From the NCBI RefSeq assembly GCF_021155765.1, contig NC_060108.1:6042425-6106424 (forward strand): a DNA stretch of 64,000 nt, read 5' to 3'. Positions 10,830-22,606 of the stretch are shown one piece after another (position 1 is the first letter of the stretch; every line of letters begins with the position of its first letter). The notes below the pieces were generated by a model. The model saw only the letters and a list, made by a program, of their open reading frames with translations. It did no database searches and was not told the DNA's origin. The translations under genes and the position numbers were made by a program. Source of the DNA: Diprion similis. Taxonomy: Eukaryota; Arthropoda; Insecta; Hymenoptera; Diprionidae.

Positions 10830-12639
10830 TTAATTAGTAAAAAATAACTGAATCACGCGATTTCGGGTTTGTACTCCCTGTTCTTCCTGGACGTCATTGT
10901 GTGGTATCGGTGGCGCAAGGTCCATTTCATCCAGATGAACTTCCTCATACGGAATCCCCCGTCTCATAGCCATATTGTGTAAAACGCAACAGGCGTTTAC
11001 AATGAGCGCTGTAAATACGTTTCAATATGTTAGACCGGGAAATTCATTACAAAAATACCATATACTAATATCATATACGAAATTATTTGTACATAATATA
11101 ATATTATATCATAATATATTAATGCAATTCTATGTTGAAAATGATAGGTTATTAAAATAAGTCCGCATGGAAGACTGTTAAATAATATAGGGGTATTACC
11201 AGCAAATTGTGGACAATAGTGTAAAGCCCGTTCCTTCCGTAGACAACGCCAGCGACCCTTTACAATGCCAAAACATCTTTCTACAGCGACACGAGTCCGA
11301 GCATGGTGATCCGTATATCTTGCGCCTGGAGTTCCTTCCTCTTGATTTAACTTTGGCGTTAGCAGAAACGGTTGGAGCGGATATGCAGAATCACCTGAAA
11401 AAAAAAATTGTAATCGATAACTAAAGCTATTAAACTTTGTTCACTCACAACATGCAGAATTCAGAGTACGATTATCTCTGCGTAGCAACATAATTACTTG
11501 CCTAGAAGCCAGAAATCTCTTTCTCCTCCTGCGTATCTTTGTTCTAAATGAGTGAATATTCTTGAGGATCGTAAAACTCGAGAATCGTGCGTCCGCCCAC
11601 CATGAGAACTATTTACAGCCAATATTTCACATGTGGAATCACAAACCTATAATCCCATCCAAAGCATAATACCATGTTATTGTTTGTCAATTAATTATCG
11701 TATTAATTTTTAGATAAATGTTGCAACATTATAGAATCCTTATATACTTACAACTAATACATTTAGCGAGTGATACGATTTCCGGTTGATAAACAAATGT
11801 TCCCTTTCCACTTCAGGTGGAAATATGGCAATGTGCGTCCCATCAATTGCCCCAATCACGCCAGGAAAACCACCAGCCCTGAAAAATCTGAAGAAAAATG
11901 AATTAATATTGATAACATGTTTCATTATTTGTAGTCTACTATACAGCACCTACTTCTTCACTTGATCTGCATTCTATATATGTACATATGTAAGATAATT
12001 TTTTTACCCTTCTTTGATGTGTTGAATTCTGTCAGCAGTTGTTGGAAATCGAATCCAATTGTCCATCACGTTATTTAATGCATTTACTGTAGCGTGTAGA
12101 CTACAGCTGAGTGATGTTTGGGACATACACGTTAAAAAATCTTGCCCAACTCGTCTTTGGTAAGATCCCGATGCAAAAAGAAGTTTAACGATGCTAGTAT
12201 CTACATGAAATAATGTATCGCATTAAGGAGGTCTAACAAATATATACAAATTAAACTCTGTTGCTTAAATTAAGAATTAAAGATACATTTTACGATAAAT
12301 ATATCACAAGTACGTTTACCTATTTTACCTGTAATTCATGAGGGATCGCACTTCTTCTGGACAGTTCAGGCATAAATGGCACTAATTCTTCTATGAGGGC
12401 ACGGCTTGTATCTTTGGTCAGTCTACAATAGAAAATGCATACCACACGCAGATTTTAGAATCTTCATCACTATTGAGATTATTTAATCGAAAAACTTACC
12501 TGTACAGTCTACGAAATTCAATCTCAGGAATTGAGAAAGGATCACATGTGTCTCTTAGTGTTCTTCGTCAAACTCTCATAATGTGATCGGGAGCATCCTC
12601 TTCATCGTTCAGTAAAATAAAAGCAGCAAATAATGCCAT
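10830..12639 (-). pseudogene. Harbinger transposase (DDE_Tnp_4 type), stop plus frameshift
   Basis: Minus-strand multi-exon gene, ATG at 12639, stop at 10830-10832. Exons 12500-12639, 12329-12422 and 12008-12200 are followed by exons near 11750-11890, 11510-11650, 11215-11400 and 10830-11010. Motifs in order: LTKDTSRALIEELVPFMPEL; GSYQRRVGQDFL; GVIGAIDGTHIAI with the first Asp; GGRTHDSRV with the second Asp; RVAVERCFGIVKGRWRCL with the Glu; NACCVLHNMA. Damage: a TGA replaces an Arg codon at about codon 24, and there is a 1-bp frameshift at a T run near 12180. One intron appears to use a GC donor near 11500. It works with the Myb-like protein of the same element. Confidence 0.85.
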
Positions 12640-12822
12640 TTTTCAGCACTTCCGTGCACTTTACTTGCTCTTAACACTACAAAACTTCGTTCTTCTTAAC
12701 CTCAAAACCTCTAAGCTTTCCCTTAACCTCTGCAACTTAACCTCTTAGCTGCGGGGGTGGTCAATATATCGACCACCAGTTACATCGGGAACTCTACCTG
12801 AGATACACGGTGATTTTATGTA

Positions 12823-15513
12823 CCGGGACCATCTCTAGAAACTAAACAGGAACTGCGCATGCGCCAGATGATTCAATTTCATTGGTCAGCGAAATTGCCC
12901 CGCGGAGTAATTTTCGTCAGCTAACCAAGGCGACCAACGTACACGAAATGTGACAAGGCTCTGAATATCTCGCGCGTAAAGTAGCGTATTGAGGTTATGT
13001 TGATATTTATTCCTACTTATCGTGAATTTTCTAAGAAAAGTGTCATTCAGCAATACCGTAGTTGATATTAGCAGATATTTAATCGACACAATAAAGGCGT
13101 CAATGGAGAAACAAATATCAAAAGCTACAGAAATTGGATCAGTTATTTATTGAAAGAAGAAAACTGAAATTAAATGTGGAACGTCATCAACGAGTGGGAG
13201 TCTAGACAAACTGAGGCAGGTAAGTAAAAATATTGTTTATTTCAAACAGATTCTTTATTTACATAAAATTAAAAATAAATGGATTGTTGAAACCCAGTAG
13301 AAGGTTGCTCCAGAGTAGATTTGTTACAGTGCAGTGCTCCGGAAGCCAGTAATCAGTGCCGATGAACATGAAATATTAAAATAAAATCAGTAACAAGGAA
13401 TAAAAGAAATAGTGTATCTTGAAACACAAAGCTTAGGAGTACAAAAAGTAGCAATTCGTTTTTCTGTCGCAATTTATTGAAAATTAGTGGTATCCAAAAC
13501 AATTAGAAGCTCTTGTCTGATGATAATATCTTTTAATATTTTCAGGTGGGAAACAACCATCATCGAAGCGAGACTAAAGTTGTCAGGCGTTGAAGCGTGT
13601 AAGTAAATTTCTGATGCTATGATATTTGCATATTACAATATTTTCACATGTATTCAATGATAAAATTCGTTTGTTCTGACAGACTTAAAGTTTCAAGTTT
13701 GGATAATAGGATGAAAATCATACCTTACCTGATGGTCAAAACGTTTTGGTGGCTAGGACCCTAGTTTCTCGATTGGTGCCACCGTTCCAACCATCGAACC
13801 TGGTTGTTCCGTTGTTCCATTAGACAACAGGTATCCGAAGGAATTTCTTCTGGTCATCGCCACCTTCTGAACATCAGTCGTGGCAAAATTGAAGAGCACG
13901 ACACGCTACAGATCATGGTGTTTGAATATTCCATTATTTTAGATCTATCGAGCCAATAGTAATAAGTTTGTTATTCAACAATTGCTGCTAACTAATTTTA
14001 CAGAGCAATCATTCCGTGCACCATTGTAATCCAAGCAGTATTATTGGTCCACATTATTTTTCAAATTTTATTATCGGCAGTTTTGATATTTTATTTTTCA
14101 CTCTCTTGGTATTCAATTCAGATGAATAGTGTTTCAAGTGTTAAATCAGATTCCAAGGATGAATTTTGATGGGTAAACTGAACCAATCTCAATCTAAAAA
14201 TGTTGGATAACTTCAGTTGAAAATGTCTTTAAAGTCAATATTAATCGACAGTATCATCTGACTAGCTAGTTGCAGCTATCATCCGTGCTTGAGCCTCGTT
14301 CAACCCCAGCAAGGTCTAAGGAATGCATTCACTTACTAGTACACGTTACAAATGATCACTTTGTCTACAATAGGACTTACTTGCTGGCTAACTTTTTTAT
14401 GATGAATCTTTATCAGGGAGTCATCCGGTAACTTATTGAAAGCTTGAAACCAGATTCAATTTTATACTCTTACAATGGTCCTTCATTGAAACTGAGAGTT
14501 TGTGAATCTCCATTTATTACAATTAATTCTGCATCCCATGTTAACACTGTTCGAAACAAAAAATCTCATCCTAAGATTGGAAATGGAATCTGCAATGCAA
14601 AAGTTATCTAGTGGCACAAGTTAAAAACAAAGAACCTTATAACGGTTTCTGCGACAGAGGGATTCCTTCCGGACATTCATGTTACTGGATGATGTTCGGA
14701 GCACTATGAACAAGATATTGTATTGGATTTAGGTTTGAGTAGATATTTTCATGAACTTCAGTGAAAATTAGATATTCATTTGTTTCAAAGGAACAAGGGG
14801 TACAATGTTGAACCCGATAAGTCAATATTTTCATATGAATGTTCTGAACATTACTCTAAAACATGATTATCCTTAAAGTTAATTACTGAGGCACATTTTG
14901 AAAATGTTGATTTTTAACTTGTGTCACAGAATGTTTCTGAGTTTTACTCTTGGGATTAGATTTCTTTAGATTAGATTTGAAATTGAAAGAAACCGTAAGA
15001 TCTACAACTTCCTTTTTCAACCAACAAAAGTGGCCGATGATCTCTGCATGTGTCATGAATTGAATGGGAAGAGAAGACATCAGCTAACAGCAGAGATGCT
15101 ATTATTTTGGCTGTATTTTCTGTTGAAAGAAAAAAATTTCATTGTTATTCTTAATGTATGAAGTAATGAAAATGATTGAATAAATTGTCCCCACCTACCT
15201 GCTTCGTTTCTTCCAAGCACCCAACATTTGAACAGATTTCTTGTTTCAATCGAATAGGACGAATTTTCAAAGAGCATCAGCATTAAATTCCGACCGTTCT
15301 TTGAACAATCAATTTTCAATAACAAATGCTTCCCAAGCCTTTCCGAGTGACTATCTGAATGACTTGAGATTCTAACCTCAAAAATGCATGTGAACTACAT
15401 CGCCGACAGAAACAGAGTTTGACAGCAGGGTCTCGGGGTGGCCAGACTGCACGGACGGCGGATTTAAATTCGCGCATGCGCAGTTCCTGTTTAGTTTCTA
15501 GAGATGGTCCCGG
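12823..15513 (+). mobile_element. CCGGGACC-family element, copy A (complete, non-autonomous)
   Basis: A 2,691-bp element starting CCGGGACCATCTCTAG and ending with its inverted copy; TIRs span about 42 bp to the GCGCATGCGC palindrome. TA flanks both ends (12821-12822, 15514-15515), which fits a Tc1/mariner-type duplication. It sits inside Harbinger. No long ORF; splice-like signals occur (GAGGCAG then GTAAGTAAA near 13220; AAGCG then GTAAGT near 13600) around short frames conserved among copies, so it may derive from a spliced gene now lost. Near-identical to copy B in inverse orientation. Confidence 0.85.
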
Positions 15514-16113
15514 TATAAATTTCGCATTATATAAGAGGTTGATTTGTACTGATATTTTCCCGCACCTTAAAGGTTGAATTTACTCCAAGACGCATTACAC
15601 ATTACATGCTTCGTTTTGAGCCAACGCCAACGTATTTCTCTCTCTTTCTCTCTCTCTATTTCTGTTCTTTCTCTCTCGGACCCACGTATACGTCAAGAAA
15701 TTTCATGTCGAACAAACTACCGTGAGATGGCTCACTTTTTCACTAGGGTGATTATTACGGAATCGAGAGGACTGCTCACTTTTAGTGTTTTCACCAGATT
15801 TCAGTTACAGAATCGCACCCCTGATATTGATTGACTTTCAAGAATGCAGCGAGTCAGCCGGGTTGGTTACCTCAGGTCTGCTCCCGAACCGTGGTTTACC
15901 GGTCAGATATTTGGTGGCCCGGGTAGCCGTTGCTGCGAGCCCCGGTCGTCGCGTCGTCCATCTGTCGGCGTCCGGTCAGTACTGTCGACGGTCTTTGTTG
16001 TCTCGTACTCGGTCTCTGTTGTTGTGGGTGGTCAGTCCGTGGCTCCTAATCAGGGGTTCTCACCCGGTGATCAACGTTGTGACGCGACCAGTCACCGGTC
16101 ACGTTACAATATA

Positions 16114-18808
16114 CCGGGACCATCTCTAGAAACTAAACAGGAACTGCGCATGCGCGAATTTAAATCCGCCGTCCGTGCAGTCTGGCCACCCCGAGACCCT
16201 GCTGTCAAACTCTGTTTCTGTCGGCGATGTAGTTCACATGCATTTTTGAGGTTAGAATCTCAAGTCATTGAGATAGTCACTCGGAAAGGCTTGGGAAGCA
16301 TTTGTTATTGAAAATTGATTGTTCAAAGAACGGTCGGAATTTAATGCTGATGCTCTTTGAAAGGTCGTCCTATTCGATTGAAACAAGAAATCTGTTCAAA
16401 TGTTGGGTGCTTGGAAGAAACAAAGCAGGTAGGTGGGGACAATTTATTCAATCATTTTCATTACTTCATACATTAAGAATAACAATGAAATTTTTTTCTT
16501 TCAACAGAAAATACAGCCAAAATAATAGCATCTCTGCTGTTAGCTGATGTCTTCTCTTCCCATTCAATTCGTGACACATGCAGAGATCATCGGCCACTTT
16601 TGTTGGTTGGAAAAGGAAGTTGTAGATCTTACGGTTTCTTTCAATTTCAAATCTAATCTAAAGAAATCTAATCCGAAGAGTAAAACTCAGAAACATTCTG
16701 TGACACAAGTTAAAAATCAACATTTTCAAAATGTGCCTCAGTAATTAACTTTAAGGATAATCATGTTTTAGAGTAATGTTCAGAACATTCATATGAAAAT
16801 ATTGACTTATCGGATTCAACATTGTACCCCTTGTTCCTTTGAAACAAATGAATATCTAATTTTCACTGAAGTTCATGAAAATATTTACTTAAACCTAAAT
16901 CCAATACAATATCTTGTTCATAGTGCTCCGAACATCATCCAGTAACATGAATATCCGGAAGGAATCCCTCTGTCGCAGAAACCGTTATAAGGTTCTTTGT
17001 TTTTAACTTGTGCCACTAGATAACTTTTGCATTGCAGATTCCATTTCCAATCTTAGGATGAGATTTTTTGTTTCGAACAGTGTTAACATGGGATGCAGAA
17101 TTAATTGTAATAAATGGAGATTCACAAACTCTCAGTTTCAATGAAGGACCATTGTAAGAGTATAAAATTGAATCTGGTTTCAAGCTTTCAATAAGTTACC
17201 GGATGACTCCCTGATAAAGATTCATCATAAAAAAGTTAGCCAGCAAGTAAGTCCTATTGTAGACAAAGTGATCATTTGTAACGTGTACTAGTAAGTGAAT
17301 GCATTCCTTAGACCTTGCTGGGGTTGAACGAGGCTCAAGCACGGATGATAGCTGCAACTAGCTAGTCAGATGATACTGTCGATTAATATTGATTTTAAAG
17401 ACATTTTCAACTGAAGAAATCCAACATTTTTAGATTGAGATTGGTTCAGTTTACACATCAAAATTCATCCTTGGAATCTGATTTAACACTTGAAACACTA
17501 TTCATCTGAATTGAATACCAAGAGAGTGAAAAATAAAATATCAAAACTGCCGAAAATAAAATTTGAAAAATAATGCGGGCCAATAATACTGCTTGGATTA
17601 CAATGGTGCACGGAATGATTGCTCTGTAAAATTAGTTAGCAGCAATTGTTGAATAACAAACTTATTACTATTGGCTCGATAGATCTAAAATGATGGAATA
17701 TTCAAACACCATGATCTGTAGTGTGTCGTGCTCTTCAATTTTGCCACGACTGATGTTCAGAAGGTGGCGATGACCAGAAGAAATTCCTTCGGATACCTGT
17801 TGTCTAATGGAACAACGGAACAACCAGGTTCGATGGTTGGAACGGTGGCACCAATCGAGAAACTAGGGTCCTAGCCACCAAAACGTTTTGACCATCAGGT
17901 AAGGTATGATTTTCATCCTATTATCCAAACTTGAAACTTCAAGTCTGTCAGAACAAACGAATTTTATCATTGAATACATGTGAAAATATTGTAATATGCA
18001 AATATCATGGTATCAGAAATTTACTTACACGCTTCAACGCCTGACAACTTTAGTCTCGCTTCGATGATGTGTGTTTCCCACCTGACAATATTAAAAGATA
18101 TTATCATCAGACAAGAGCTTCTAATTGTTTTGAATACCACTAATTTTCAATAAATTGCGACAGAAAAACGAATTGCTACTTTTTGTACTCCTAAGCTTTG
18201 TGTTTCAAGATACACTATTTCTTTTATTCCTTGTTACTGAGTTTATTTTAATATTTCATGTTCATTGGCACTGATTACTGGCTTCCGGAGCACTGCACTG
18301 TAACAAATTTACTCTGGAGCAACCCTCTACTGGGTTTCAACAATCCATTTATTTTTAATTTTATGTAAATAAAGAATCTGTTTGAAATAAACAATATTTT
18401 CACTTACCTGCCTCAGTTTGTCTAGACTCCCACTCGTTGATGACGTTCCACATTTAATTTCAGATTTCTTCTTCCAATAAATAACTGATCCAATTTCTGT
18501 AGCTTTTGATATTTGTTTCTCCATTGACGCCTTTATTGTGTCGATTAAATATCTTCTAATATCAACTACGGTATTGCTGAATGACACTTTTCTTAGAAAA
18601 TTCACGATAAGTAGAAATAAATATCAACATAACCTCAATACGCTACTTTACACGCGAGATATTCAGAGCCTTGTCACATTTCGTGTATGTACGTTGGTCG
18701 CCTTGGTTAGCCGGCGAAAATTACTCCGCGGGGCAATTTCGCTGACCAATGAAATTGAATCATTTGGCGCATGCGCAGTTCCTGTTTAGTTTCTAGAGAT
18801 GGTCCCGG
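16114..18808 (-). mobile_element. CCGGGACC-family element, copy B (complete, inverted relative to A)
   Basis: A 2,695-bp element with the same TIRs and TA on both sides (16112-16113, 18809-18810). It is nearly identical to the reverse complement of copy A, differing by scattered substitutions and small indels (for example extra bases near 18690). Together with A it forms a 6-kb inverted repeat with a 600-bp spacer. No intact gene found; short frames at 16302-16744 and 18327-18605 are shared with copy A only. Confidence 0.85.
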
Positions 18809-18810
18809 TA

Positions 18811-19294
18811 TATATTCATACGTGTATGCAAGCAATGGATATAAGTATTCGCCTCCTGCAACAAGACTTGCAGCGCCTCTCTCGGCGAACGCGTTAGGAA
18901 GCGTTGCTGAACTGATGCAAAACATTGTGTACTTTACATAAGAACCTTAGTAAATAACGGTGGAAGTGATAGATGAGAAGTTTAAAAACTATTATAATAA
19001 ATGATATTAAAATAATGTGAATTGAAAACAATAATCCTTTCAAGTACATAATAGGACACGGGGAAGCAAGCGTAAGTTGAATTACTTTTATAATCATCTG
19101 TTTTTAATTCGTCAGTTTTAGGTTATGAGCTCGTAAATATTAGATGAAGTATACATATACCTACTATAAATATATTTATAACGCTAATATGTAGAAAATA
19201 TGTACAATATTTATACAATGTTAGAAGTTGTACTTTATTATTAAAAAAAAGCAATTTCAAAAATATAATTGAAACATTTTTTAACAGATTCATT
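18811..19294 (+). other. Left flank and leader of ISL2EU-type element
   Basis: Short unique spacer then the left terminal repeat (18873-18905) and an AT-rich leader. A splice acceptor TTTTTTAACAG ends just before 19288, so a 5' non-coding or very short first exon may lie here; none could be fixed. Confidence 0.4.
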
Positions 19295-20127
19295 ATGGAT
19301 GTTATTATCAAAACTGGTTTTGAAAAAATATCCCATAACATTGAATTTCAACCTGAAACAGTCCCAAAAGGAAAAGCCCTCGTGGCGGCTGGACATGTTC
19401 GGGATGTGCAGGAAGAGCAGAAATATGGCATGAAATGTATTACAATATCTGCGAATGTAGTTAGACAAACGTCAGTTTCTTCAACACCATATGCTACAAA
19501 GCTCAGTGTAAGTAATAGTTTTAAATTGTTTTATTACCTAATTTTGTACAAATTGTGTAATGCTTGATTGAAAAATAAATTTGTAACAATTATTTTGTTA
19601 CAGATAAATTTGAAAAGAGAAGTAGTATCTGTTTCTTGCACATGCGTGTACAACAAAAGTGCTAAATGTAAGCATATAGCTGCAGTTATTTATTATATAA
19701 ACCATATAGAAAGTTTAACTAAAACTGACCACGAGCAGCAGTGGGGCAAGGTGTCTGCAAAAAAGTTTGCTCAAGAAAAATATTCTAAAGGTGCATACTT
19801 TTGGGAAATGTTTCCGCCAAAGCCACAAAAAAAACCTGCACCCATGGACGTAGAACTATCAGAATTGGAAGGCAATTCAATGTTAAAACTTATGTTAATG
19901 GCAGCAGAAAAAGGAAAAGAATATTATGAAGTACAAACTTGTGTTGCAAGTCTGCTCGATAAGGTGGAAATTTTGTTGGACCTTAACAGATGTGAAGACT
20001 GTGTTCAACAAACATTTACGTGTGCAATGAATCACCCCATTTACATAAGTGGCTGTGAAATTAGTATTAAGGCAAAACAATTTTATGCTAAAAATGTTGT
20101 GATAGAAAAGAAAAATATTATAAAACT

Positions 20128-22606
20128 TGTAACGTCTCGTTTTTCTGTGGCTGTCACAGACGCGATGGACGTACTTTATCCCCTTTCCAAGGGCGGTTAT
20201 GTCGATAAGTGTTGGTGTGGGCGGTCCCTGCCCAAGGGTGCTGCTCGTCCTTCGATGCGGAGGTGCAACGCTGTGCGCGGGAGTATGAGGATTTACATGG
20301 GTGAAGCGGCGAAGAATCCACCACTGCAATAGTGCGTAGATGTAGCCGGCGAGGTGGATGGGTGTGTGATTTAGCAATGCAGGGTGCGCTGCATTAGCGC
20401 ACGACCGCAGCCGTGTGTGCGTGTGTAGTGGCAATGAATCCTTCACTGCAATAGTGAGAAGATGCAGCCGAGGGTGTGAGTGAATGTGTACTTTAGCAAT
20501 GCAGGGTGCGCTGCAATAGCGCACGACCGCAGCCGTGTGTGTGTCGCAGCAATGAATCTTTCACTGCAATAGCGAGAAGATGCAGCCGGAGGTGTGGGTG
20601 CGTGTGTGATTTAGCAATGCAGAGTACGCTGCAATAGCGCACGACCGCAGCCGCGTGTGGGTGTCGGCAATGAATCCTTCACTGCAATAGTGAGAAGACG
20701 CAGCCGGTGTTGTGGATGGATGTATGATTTAGCAATGCAGAGTGCGCTGCACTAGCGCACGACCACAGCCGTGTGTGTGTGTGTGTCCGCAATGAATCTT
20801 TCACTGCAATAGTGAGAAGACGCAGCCGGTGTTGTGGATGGATGTATGATTTAGCAATGCAGAGTACGCTGCAATAGCGCACGACCACAGCCGTGTGTGT
20901 GTGTGTGTCGGCAATGAATCTTTCACTGCAATAGTGAGAAGACGCAGCCGGTGTTGTGGATGGATGTATGATTTAGCAATGCAGAGTGCGCTGCACTAGC
21001 GCACGACCACAGCCGTGTGTGTGTGTGTGTCCGCAATGAATCTTTCACTGCAATAGTGAGAAGACGCAGCCGGTGTTGTGGATGGATGTATGATTTAGCA
21101 ATGCAGAGTGCGCTGCAATAGCGCACGACCACAGCCGTGTGTGTGTGTGTGTCAGCAATGAATCTTTCACTGCAATAGTGAGAAGACGCAGCCGGTGTTG
21201 TGGATGGATGTATGATTTAGCAATGCAGAGGGCGCTGCAATAGCGCACGACCGCAGCCGTGTGCGTGTGTCAGCAATGAGTCTCTCACTGCAATAGTGAT
21301 AAGACGCAGCCGTTAATGTGGATGGATGTGTAGTTTAGCAATGCAGGGTGCGCTGCAATAGCGCACGACCGCAGCCGTGTGTGTGTGTCAGCAATGAATC
21401 CCTCACTGCAATAGTGAGCAGACGCAGCCGGGGTTGTGGTTGGATGTATGATTTAGCAATGCAGAGTGCGCTGCAATAGCGCACGACCGCAGCTGTATGT
21501 GTGTGTGTGTCAGCAATGAATCTTTCACTGCAATAGTGAGAAGACGCAGCCGTTAGTATGGATGGATGTGCGAGTTAGCAATGCAGAGTGCGCTGCAATA
21601 GCGTACGACCGCAGCCGTGTGTGTGCGTCAGCAATGGATCTTTCACTGCAATAGTGAGAAGACGCAGCCGTTAATATGGATGGATGTGTGAGTTAGCAAT
21701 GCAGAGTGCGCAGCAATAGCGCACGACCGCAGCCGCGTGTGGGTGTCAGCAATGAATCCTTCACTGCAATAGTGATAAGATGCAGCCGGTGGGATGAAGG
21801 GGTGGGTGATTGACAGAATCTCTCTTTGCGCGTGCTGGATAAAATAAGAATTTTAATCTATTTCGCCTGCGGCGTTTAACATTATACAAAAAAAATAGAA
21901 AAATAAAGAATCAACCAATGTTGGGTGATAAAATAATAATAATGATAAATATTAATAGTGAAATAATACAGAAAATTGTGTGGCCTAATATCGGCGCCAG
22001 CTACCGAACAAATTGATTAAATGCGTGTGTTGTAATTAATGACAGTCGTTACGAGTCGTTGACGTGCTGCAGAGCAGTAAATAAAGATAATATAAATTTA
22101 TGTAGGTTTGCTGTTTAGAATGGTCTGAGATTTCGAAATAGAAGAATATAATACTTTAAATAGCCGTTATACGGTTAGAACACAATGTATATAATTGGAT
22201 CAACTGAGCGGTCTTAGTTGATCCTTTGTTTGCGAATTAGCTTCTCCAAAGGAGAGCTTGAAGAAGAGAGTATCCTCCTGTGTCCGAGGTGCCGGCTTAT
22301 ATACTATTTTGGTTCCTTCCCCCTCTTTGGCGGCGCGCGAGGCTCGGACGCCGTGCGTTATATAGATATGGGTTTTTGCTTGCTGTGCCGGATTAGCGTG
22401 TCTCCTATAGGTATATTTCTTAGTATATACATATTATTCTATTCTCTTTGGCTTTGCTCGTTTTTGAATATTATAGGACTAGTTTCAGTCTTTTATATGT
22501 TATATTCGTGCTTTGTGGCGGCTAAAGTTAATTCGCGGAGTGGTTGACTCGAAGGAAGTGGGTTGCTTCCGTGGATTATAATACATAACGTCTTTAGGGC
22601 GTTACA
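20128..22606 (+). mobile_element. Solo-LTR-like element LTR-3 with internal minisatellite
   Basis: 2,479 bp, starting TGTAACGTCTCG and ending GGCGTTACA, with the same 7-bp termini as LTR-1 and LTR-2 but no other evident similarity. Exact 4-bp target duplication AACT (20124-20127, 22607-22610). The insertion lies inside a Leu codon of the SWIM-YqaJ gene, and its removal restores the frame. About 60 percent of its length is the tandem array 20310-21795. The rest (21796-22606) is non-coding and contains no polymerase genes. Confidence 0.82.
20310..21795. repeat. Minisatellite, about 120-bp unit, roughly 13 copies, two hairpins per unit
   Basis: The motif CACTGCAATAGTG (or one-base variants) recurs at 20322, 20443, 20559, 20680, 20802, 20924, 21046, 21168, 21286, 21402, 21525, 21643 and 21762, spacing about 116-122 bp. 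Each unit also has GTGCGCTGCAATAGCGCAC. Both are perfect or near-perfect hairpins closed on a GCAAT loop. Units also contain a (GT)n stretch of variable length and GGATGGATGTATGATT. Open frames on the minus strand through this array follow the repeat and are not genes. Confidence 0.9.

Larger units (their letters stand above)
7962..15820. mobile_element. PIF/Harbinger transposon with two genes, containing a nested element
   Basis: Terminal inverted repeats GGGTGCGATTCTGTA at 7962 and, inverted, ending at 15820; beyond a two-base mismatch the next TGAA also matches. Flanks CTT (7959-7961) and CTG (15821-15823) fit a 3-bp duplication with one change; the empty site is seen at about 44030 in LTR-2. 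It carries the canonical Harbinger pair: a Myb/SANT-like protein on + (8210-10133) and a DDE transposase on - (12639-10830). Copy A of the CCGGGACC family is inserted at 12823-15513. Subterminal sequence at each end shares GATTCCGTAA. The right subterminal part (15516-15820) is TC-rich and non-coding. Confidence 0.88.
2263..16108 (+). mobile_element. Solo-LTR-like element LTR-1, interrupted by a P element and a Harbinger element
   Basis: It starts TGTAACG and ends CGTTACA (TG...CA, 7-bp inverted termini) and is flanked by ATAT on both sides (2259-2262 and 16109-16112), a 4-bp target duplication. The LTR itself survives as 2263-2281, 7235-7961 and 15824-16108, about 1.03 kb when joined, and is colinear with the uninterrupted copy at 43355-44326. 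The P element (2282-7226) and Harbinger (7962-15820) are separate insertions into it. No PBS or gag-pol follows it, so a solo LTR of an LTR retrotransposon is the best reading; a long non-autonomous DNA element is the alternative. Confidence 0.75.

Noticed and set aside
14883-15325. Short frames in copy A (and mirrored in copy B at 16302-16744) as a transposase
   Set aside because: Under 90 codons, no recognised domain, and conserved only because the copies are recent duplicates.
20679-21248. Minus-strand frames repeating MVVRYCS...AKSYIHPQHRL
   Set aside because: They are products of the 120-bp minisatellite; their period equals the DNA repeat and no start, splice or domain evidence exists.
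22218-22547. 109-codon hydrophobic frame inside LTR-3
   Set aside because: Lies in LTR sequence, low-complexity hydrophobic translation of T-rich DNA, no homology pattern seen.
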